A stretch of 15,990 nucleotides of DNA from Smittium culicis (Eukaryota; Kickxellomycota; Harpellomycetes; Harpellales; Legeriomycetaceae), in contig LSSN01000043.1 of assembly GCA_001970855.1 (NCBI GenBank), positions 8,011 through 24,000 on the forward strand. The letters are read 5' to 3'. The translations under genes and the position numbers were made by a program. A model generated the notes under the pieces. It did not search any database. It was given only the letters and a program-made list of their open reading frames with translations, and had not been told where the DNA came from. Shown one piece after another: positions 9,975 to 15,990 of this stretch (its first letter is position 1; the number at the start of each line of letters is the position of its first letter).

Positions 9975-10389
9975 TATTTTAATTCTTTCAAATTTTGTTT
10001 TGAAATTGGATTTTATTTCATCCTTTAAATTATTTTCTTTATATTTTTTCGTTTGGAATATAGCATTGTTTAAATTAATTAATTAAAAAATTCGCTAAAT
10101 GATTTTTTTCCCCTTTGTATTCTTTTATTTTCTCTTTTGACTAAAACTTTCAGGTTTTCCTTAAGAGTTTTATTACATTTAATTCTTCCTCAACCATTCA
10201 CATTGTTATTATAATGGATTTTTTTTTACTTGTTTTAGATTTACACTAATACTAAATTATCCAAACTAAATATATGGGTACACTCTACAGCTAGACTAAG
10301 AAAAGTCAAATAGTAAACAAGATAGGTATATCTCTATAAACGCACGAATAAATTCAAGTAAGTAGGAAATATTAAAAATAAACAAATGT

Positions 10390-12060
10390 ATATTTATAAA
10401 CTGCAAAAAAAGAAGAAGAATAATAAACATTTCTTCGTATGTAAGCATAACCAAGGTTCTGCATCAAGGCAGTAAAGCATCTAAATTCAAGTAAAATATT
10501 AAATAAAACCAACTTTAATTACGATTAAATATAGAATAAATGGAATAGCTAATGAAAATCAGGGAAAATAAAAAATAGAATAAGTGGGTGATATTATTGT
10601 TTATTAAAATACAATGATGATATTTTAAACTTAAAGAAAATAATTAGACTGAGCTGCAATGCATTTGAAACAAAACTGAATGATATCAAGTCATAAATAA
10701 TAGATTTAGGTAGCGCAATCGGTATAAATTCTTTGACAGAAAAAATAAGCAACGCAGAAATAAATTGTAAATATATTGGAATAATCTTGGATAATAATAT
10801 TATATACTAAATGGAAAATAAAGAAACTGTACTACCCAAATTAAAAAATAAATTTTCTAGTTTATAAGGAAGAGGGTCATCTATATGTGGGAAAATGCTT
10901 ATAACTAATTTTACTATATTATAAACACTGTTTTTCATATCTCATTTTATACCCTTGTATGTCCGATTCATTAAAATTTTAAAACGGGAAATATGCAGCT
11001 ATATATTAGATGAAAAAATAGAGCTGCTTATAATTATATTGACAAGGTATAAAATAAATGGAGGTATGGTGATATTAGATTTAGAGTCCTAGAACAAATG
11101 TATATTTGTAAAATGATTATAAGAAAAAATGTTTACAAACAAAAGCTGGAAAAAATAGCGCACAAAGATATATTAGAAAATCCAATTAAATTAAAAATAT
11201 ATACCAACGTAAATAAAAATATCAAAGTTATTTAATGTTTGATAATAAAAAAGTTCAAAAAAAAAATCGTTGCTTTCTTTTAAGAGAGTAATTATTTGAT
11301 ATTTAAAGAAATAATAAAAATAGAATAGCATAATGATGAATTGTGAAACAATAGATATTTTGATAAAATCTGCATAAAATTTATAATAATATTTTTACGA
11401 TTTTAGCTAAATATGAAAGAAAAAAAATCTGTTATAAATGATGAAATGGCTAATACAAAAAAATTGTCCAAAATATAATATTTTTATGAAGAAAATTGTA
11501 AAATCAAGAAATATATTGAGGTCAAAACTATAGGCTAATTATATTTGAAACTAAATCTAATATACTTGATACTATAAAAATACAAACAAGTAGATAGCGA
11601 AAATATTAAAATATCAAAAGAAATATAAAAATTCGAAGGAAACAAATCTAAATTTCAATTAAAAAATAAATCAGCAAAAAATATCCGGAAAACCCCAGAG
11701 CTGGAATCATAGATCAAATGAAAACATCTAATAATATCAGTTAACTCTTTTGAATTTAAATTTAACAACATAAATAAAATAACAATATACAATAAGTCTA
11801 AAATGTCTTAGGTTTGTATAAAAATTTATTTTAAAAATTTAAGTGGTCAATTTATTAGCTATATAAAACATTCACAGATATAGAGTAGAATTTTATCTTT
11901 CAAATATTAGACTAAACTCATAAAAAAACATCGAAGGTAGCAAAAAAATGATTTTAGACTTGATAGAACAGCATTTATAATATACATGCTCTATACTTTC
12001 AATATAAACTGGCTACAAGTGTAAGTTTATGGTTCCATATACAGACAGGCGAGTTGAATA
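10390..12060 (+). mobile_element. decayed non-LTR (LINE-type) retrotransposon, 3' part of the ORF
   Basis: Plus-strand frames keep LINE landmarks in the right order, with stops and a few frameshifts. VLHQGSKAS near 10456 stands for the VxQGCPxS reverse-transcriptase block. INGIAN...VGDIIVY near 10530-10604 corresponds to the INGI...YADDTxI catalytic block, with only one Asp left. IIRLSCNAFETKLNDIKS-x-IIDLG near 10640-10713 matches the SGAKLNxxKS region. NCKYIGIILDNNI starts near 10766. KLKNKFSSL-x-GRGSSICGKM near 10840-10900 matches the thumb motif with GR...GK...LITNFTIL. NGGMVILDLES-x-NKCIF near 11057-11104 matches the GGLGxxDLExQNKA motif. EL-x-NNRYFDK near 11338 has TGA where Trp is expected. 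SKKMILDLIEQHL-x-YTC at 11939-11989 fits the terminal CxxC...ExxxHxxxxC zinc region with two Cys lost. One frame (10598-11109) has 5 stops in about 170 codons, far fewer than random AT-rich DNA would give. It is dead: stops, a lost catalytic Asp and at least two frameshifts. The 5' end is missing or unrecognisable, as is usual for truncated LINE copies. The clade cannot be assigned. Confidence 0.72.
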
Positions 12061-12240
12061 AAATCAAATCCAACTATTTTGCTAAAACTTAGTAGTATAT
12101 CTATCATTTATATACATTTAAAAATAAATTTTTTTTAGAATTAATAAAATTCATCAAACCCCCCTCCCCGTTGAAACTATAATAGAGTATTAAAAACGAG
12201 CCAATTTGTAAAACAGATAAGAAATTAAATTAAATAATCT
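12061..12240. other. AT-rich spacer with a C-rich tract after the LINE relic
   Basis: This stretch may hold the 3' untranslated end of the LINE relic. The run CCCCCCTCCCCG near 12160-12171 resembles the C-rich tract at 1688-1708. No poly(A) tail or target-site duplication could be recognised. Confidence 0.35.
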
Positions 12241-12660
12241 CAATTTCTAATCAAAGGATCTCCTGTTTCTTTCAAGAATTCAATTCAAAAAACCAGAACG
12301 ATTAATTTCCCCTATTACTCAACTACTAGTAATTTAACCATGTTTTGGAGGTACTTTCATCAATTTGATTTGCAATAGATATTTCTGAAAAGCAGGCTGA
12401 AAAAGCGAATAGAAACAGAATATCCAGAAATTCCCCACTAGCCAGACTCCATTATACTACTCGAATGGGCTAGATAGATCCTCAGTCGCGTACCATTTCC
12501 AACTCAGGATTGCGCTCCAAGTGTTACACCATAGGCGTATGTTTAAATAAGACATTACACGTTCTAATCCCACCATTACTAGTGAATGTTAGCCAAGAAG
12601 GATAAGTTACTTACATCGAGATATATGTAACCATCATAGTAAAAACGTATCTATAGTTTC
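12241..12660. other. GC-richer island of unknown nature
   Basis: About 400 bases are clearly less AT-rich than their surroundings, especially 12420-12540 (for example TCCTCAGTCGCGTACCATTT at 12479). In one plus-strand frame it reads EIPH-x-PDSIILLEWAR-x-ILSRVPFPTQDCAPSVTP with TAG at the x positions. That looks like a coding relic in which CAG or another codon became TAG. No family is recognised, and no tRNA fold could be completed. It could be a further piece of the element ending near 12060, an old gene fragment, or a horizontally acquired piece. Confidence 0.35.
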
Positions 12661-15426
12661 AAGACAAACCTAATGAACTTTGTTTTGCATTAATGACTAT
12701 AGATAAAAGTATGCTATTAATAGATAGAGGATTTAAGTCTTACAACTCAGAACCCACAGATATTGTGGTTCATTTTATCAGATATCAAAAAAATCTAAGA
12801 AGTCATAAGCTGTGTTATATACTAGAAATCACAGTGTGATTTATTTGTAAATTTAGCTTTTGTTGATATTCTAAAAAAATCAATTATTTTTAGGTTCTGA
12901 GAATCATTCTATTTTTTTGATCCTAGTTGGCTGCAAAAAATAAGCCAAAATTAGGTTATGCATACAAAAAAATTATGTATGTGAATTATTATTTGAATTT
13001 AAAAAAGTGAAAACGATTTGGAAGATTTTGAATTAAGAAGCTACTTTGTTAAAGCTTAATTTTATTGGGGCAGAAATTTCAAAAATTTTAATGAAATTTA
13101 CTGGTCAGAAAATATATCTAGATTATTTTCTCACTTCATCCTAAGAAAAAAGCTTGAATTTAAATTTATTATTACAAAACTTAGTGTGTATGATAAAATT
13201 AAAGATGTATATATGTAGGAGATATATTCCGAATCAAATATTATGGATCTTAATCGGGTTAATGATTCTATACTATAAAAATAAGTCTTTATTGACTGAT
13301 TTTTTTCCTGGTTTAAAAGCATATTTTTTTCATTTAATAATACTCATTTTTTTAAAAAGCGAATTTCTACTATACGTCTATTTAAAATGATAATTTAATT
13401 TAGTGATTCTTTACGAAGGAATATTTTTGTAGTTTCAAGTATTACAACGTATAAAATTTATATAAAAAATTAAAACCAATGAAAAAACATTGCTTTTTAA
13501 TAGAATATACGAGATTCTGAACAAAGAAAGAGTTTTGTTCTGGTTAAAGCCTATTTAACTGATAAAATAAAATTGATATTAATATTTGTTGAACAAAAAT
13601 GAAATTTATATGTATCTAATATCTATTTGATTAAATTTCTTGTACATTTTTATCAATAAATCATTTTGGTTTATGTAATTTATACACTGAAATTTAGTAG
13701 ACTTTTAAATACTTATTTTATCCAGAGTAAGGCATATAAAAATTCCAAAATAAAGAAAATAAAGAAAATATCTGAAATTACATTTAAATCCAGCAAATTG
13801 TATTTAGCTGTGGTTTATTTTTCTTTTTGATCTGAGAATCCCATCTAAAAATAAAAGCGAATCTATGATTTTTATTGTGGTAATCCTAGTTATGTTTTTT
13901 TATAAACTGTATCAAATCATGGTATATAATATATTATTAATAAAGAATTTCCTGTATGAAAAATACTTTGACGCTAGAAAGATTTATATTTTTGCGAATT
14001 CCTTAGAAAAAATTTTTTTTCGATATATTAGTCAGGTAATATTTTTTTCTGTTCGAAAGTGAATTGTGAATAATATTAATTTTAAATTATAGTTATTAGA
14101 TAAAATTATTATAGATATACATATATCAATACACTCATGGCCATGATGAATTTAAATTATTAGCATGAAATTTAAAAATGAAACGATAAATCAAGTATGT
14201 GATTACTATGATTTAGATTATAATGAAAAAAGATTTACGAGTGATATAAAAATTGCACTTTGGTATTATTATAAAATGTATATAATTTTACAATACATGA
14301 AAAAAAAATATAATAAAATGCTAAGATTGTACTTTTAATAGTTTTAGTTATAAATTATTAAATTTAATTATGTTATTCTATTAGCGATTATTTTTCGTAT
14401 ACTATATTACAATTCAAAGTTATAAAAAAAAAATTATTAAAGTAGCCTTGATTTCTTTGATTTTAATAACAACTTGTATCATTTGAAAAACATCATAAAA
14501 TTCAATAGACTTCGTATTATGAAACACCAAAGATTCAATCGCCTAACCAAAAAGCTATTATCTAAGGCTATTTTTATTTCAGATCTTAGAAATATATGAC
14601 AAATAATTTTGTATCGGTCATTATAAATCAAAATTAATTAAAAATCCTAAAAAACCAAATAATCATATAAACCAAAATCTATAGGCTGGCGTAAAAAAAA
14701 TTAAATAATTAAATAGACTGCAAAAATAGCAAATATCAATAAGATACAAGTACATGTAACGATTTACTCAAATAAAATCATTTTTATACGGGACTCAATA
14801 TATACGAGTAATTACATCAGTATTTTCATCTTGGATACTTAAAAGTTATACTTTTAATCATAAAAGAAATATTTAGAGTGTTAACTAAATTTCTATTCTT
14901 GTACAGCACGTGATGAATGTAATGGTACTATTTAGAAAACAAAGTAAATGCTAATAAAACTAGTAATATTTTTTTGACTTTATCAACATATCTTCAAAAT
15001 TATATTAAATTGAAATATATATATTAGGTGATTTTTAGTCTTAGTAACATAGCATTTTTGTTTTCAAATACATAAATGAATGTCTTTTTCATCATATGTC
15101 GGATTAATTCACCTAGATATTCTTTATTACATATTAATTGATTAGCGTGCAAATATTATTGTTATTCAATTATTCTGGTTTATTCTATGGAGCTATTAAT
15201 GGGTGTTAAAATAGCATTAAAAAACGGAAATAAAAGCATTTAACATAAAATTGTATATTCATTAAAAGAAACCTCGGTGCATAAAAATACAAGTTAAATT
15301 AAATATTATATTTAGAATAAAATATATATACTGAGTATGGAAACTGCAGTGGTTAAGCTAGAAATAGAAAAATAAGACAAACGTAGAATTGGATTTATAG
15401 AATTCTTATGATTATTTTTCAGAATC
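12661..15426. other. AT-rich gene-free stretch
   Basis: No gene is supported on either strand. Open frames such as 13154-13390 and 13865-14062 are what very AT-rich DNA gives by chance: Ile/Leu/Phe/Lys-rich, with no start context and no family signal. Visible details are a 19-bp exact copy of sequence from 5856 at 12677 and a 9-bp tandem repeat near 13747-13770. The last roughly 125 bases should contain the 3' untranslated region of the uridine phosphorylase gene. I see no exact AATAAA on its strand there. Confidence 0.5.
13747..13770 (+). repeat. (AAAATAAAG)n short tandem repeat
   Basis: Between two and three copies of the 9-mer AAAATAAAG are seen directly in non-coding DNA. Confidence 0.7.
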
Positions 15427-15990
15427 TTATACTTCCTCCTCAGCGTCTTCAGTTGCTTCTGGAGTTTCTTCTTTGACAGCTTTTGGGCTAGCTTCTTTAA
15501 CAGCTTCTGGGCTAGCTTCTTTGACAGCTTCAGGGCTAGCTTCTTTGACAGCTTCGGGGGTAGGTTCTTTAGGTTCTTCAGCTCTAGTTTCGATAGGTGT
15601 TTCTTGTTTTGAGACAATTGGGGCGTCAGGTACAGATCCTTCCCAAACACTCCCTTCGACTGGGTGCAGGTTATTTCCTTTGAAGTTTTCTTCAACCAGA
15701 GTGTTGAAGATTGCTTCGGTACAATGTTCAACAGCTATTTGCGAGGCTTCAGGGGTAATAAATTCATTTCCGGTGCGATCTGCAAATACTATAAGAGCAC
15801 AAGCAGCTTTGATGCTCTGTTCACCAGATTGTGCATCTTTTGAGACAGCAGCAAGGTGGTAAAGCATATGGGCCTCCATTTCAAGGGAAACGGCGTCACT
15901 GTATTTCTTTTTTAAAGTTGGGATCAAGTTTTCATTTTCATCTACAAAGTTGCTTCCAAGGCGACCTTGACTTCCATAGAAGGAATCTGC
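15427..15990 (-). CDS. uridine phosphorylase family protein, C-terminal part (5' end outside the window)
   Basis: The frame is open from the right edge (first visible codon GCA at 15990-15988) to TAA at 15429-15427: 187 residues. It shows two signatures of uridine phosphorylases of the nucleoside phosphorylase superfamily. ADSFYGSQGR carries the Gln and Arg that bind uracil (the FYxGQxR motif of known enzymes). AVSLEMEAHMLYHLA carries the Glu-Met-Glu that binds ribose (visible residues 37-39). The strand IKAACALIVFADRTG follows. The enzyme splits uridine with phosphate to uracil and ribose 1-phosphate in pyrimidine salvage and is cytosolic. Usual family members end near visible residue 101 (AIFNTLV). 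Here about 86 residues follow, rich in Pro, Glu, Ala and Lys and containing near-exact octapeptide repeats (SPEAVKEA). The tail is probably disordered and acidic. GC content is well above the flanking DNA, as expected for coding sequence. The codon at 15927 is TTG, inside the gene, so it is not a start. Confidence 0.85.
   Translation of the reverse strand, partial: ADSFYGSQGRLGSNFVDENENLIPTLKKKYSDAVSLEMEAHMLYHLAAVSKDAQSGEQSIKAACALIVFADRTGNEFITPEASQIAVEHCTEAIFNTLVEENFKGNNLHPVEGSVWEGSVPDAPIVSKQETPIETRAEEPKEPTPEAVKEASPEAVKEASPEAVKEASPKAVKEETPEATEDAEEEV
15469..15564 (-). repeat. 24-bp coding minisatellite, four units
   Basis: Units at 15469-15492, 15493-15516, 15517-15540 and 15541-15564 differ from each other by one to four bases. 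On the plus strand each begins TTCTTTGACAGCTT or TTCTTTAACAGCTT and ends GGGCTAGC, or GGGGTAGG in the last. They encode the octapeptide repeat of the phosphorylase tail. A unit length divisible by three preserves the frame when copy number changes, so length variation between strains is likely. Confidence 0.9.

Larger units (their letters stand above)
5544..10389. other. AT-rich gene-free desert with diverged repeats
   Basis: I see no gene on either strand. The stretch is dominated by A/T runs, TA repeats (for example near 7261-7275) and simple repeats. Diverged repeat copies occur at 7213-7258 with 9149-9194 and at 7598-7650 with 7701-7753. A short GC-richer patch lies at 9057-9120. It may consist largely of transposable-element remains too decayed to name. 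The start of the LINE relic near 10390 is a judgement; its 5' part could extend further left. Confidence 0.5.

Noticed and set aside
12461..12560. tRNA-like stretch on the minus strand (TGAGTTGG, ACGCGACTGAGG, CATTCGAGT)
   Set aside because: Fragments resemble D-arm, anticodon-arm and T-loop sequence, but I could not pair an acceptor stem, anticodon stem or T stem, so no cloverleaf is supported.
13154..13390. 78-codon plus-strand open frame, and an overlapping 63-codon minus-strand frame
   Set aside because: Ile/Leu/Tyr/Lys-rich translation typical of AT-rich non-coding DNA, with no family signal and no splice or start context. Several frames of this length are expected by chance in a window of this composition.
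13865..14062. 65-codon plus-strand open frame with a hydrophobic N-terminus
   Set aside because: The hydrophobicity follows from T-rich DNA. No homology signal or supporting context.
15312..15731. 139-codon minus-strand frame rich in Lys and Leu
   Set aside because: A frame-shifted reading of the repeat tail of the phosphorylase; the conserved motifs are all in the other frame.
15473..15862. 129-codon plus-strand frame opposite the uridine phosphorylase, Ala/Ser/Gly repetitive
   Set aside because: It is the antisense shadow of the conserved minus-strand gene and its 24-bp repeat.
1..15990. Alternative code with TAA/TAG as Gln, suggested by stops at Gln-like sites in the relics
   Set aside because: The conserved genes use only CAA/CAG for Gln and end in TAA at family-appropriate positions. 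The stops in the LINE region also come with frameshifts, which points to decay.
1..15990. CRISPR array or prokaryotic operon features
   Set aside because: No regularly spaced direct repeats with unique spacers. Genes have spliceosomal introns, so the DNA is eukaryotic.

Overview
This window looks like nuclear DNA from an AT-rich microbial eukaryote. The recognisable genes are interrupted by short GT-AG introns, several with a CTAAT- or CTAAC-like branch sequence. The intergenic DNA is very AT-rich, and there is a decayed non-LTR retrotransposon. There are no operons or Shine-Dalgarno sites. The uridine phosphorylase resembles fungal-type sequences as I remember them, and the intron style and LINE relic would suit an early-diverging fungus. 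The sequence alone does not exclude an AT-rich protist. Every recognised gene with a visible end stops at TAA.

Layout. 1-498 is a T-rich upstream region. 499-1667 (+) is a four-exon alpha/beta hydrolase of the small COG2945-like type with a complete Ser-Asp-His triad. 1668-1814 is a convergent intergenic gap with a C-rich tract. 1815-2648 (-) is a four-exon gene, including a 16-nt first exon and a 38-nt second exon, for a TFIIIC tau55/GTF3C6-type subunit of the RNA polymerase III machinery. About 2900-3390 (-) holds exon-like segments of an unrecognised gene. About 3400-3600 is bounded by inverted TTAACCCTTT-type ends and may be a small transposon derivative. 5166-5543 (-) is a 126-codon reading frame with a signal peptide, broken by two in-frame TGA codons.

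From about 5.5 kb to 15.4 kb the window is mostly an AT-rich, gene-free desert with low-complexity DNA and diverged repeat copies. Within it, 10.4-12.0 kb is the eroded 3' part of a LINE-type retrotransposon: the end of the reverse transcriptase, the thumb region and the C-terminal Cys/His region. The right edge (15427-15990, -) carries the C-terminal two thirds or so of a uridine phosphorylase. It has an unusual Pro/Glu/Ala-rich tail built on a 24-bp tandem repeat.

The genes do not form a pathway. The two left-hand genes are convergent housekeeping genes, and the phosphorylase belongs to pyrimidine salvage. The features most worth checking are the TGA-interrupted secreted protein, the repeat tail on the phosphorylase, the micro-exons of the TFIIIC gene, and the nature of the AT-rich desert.
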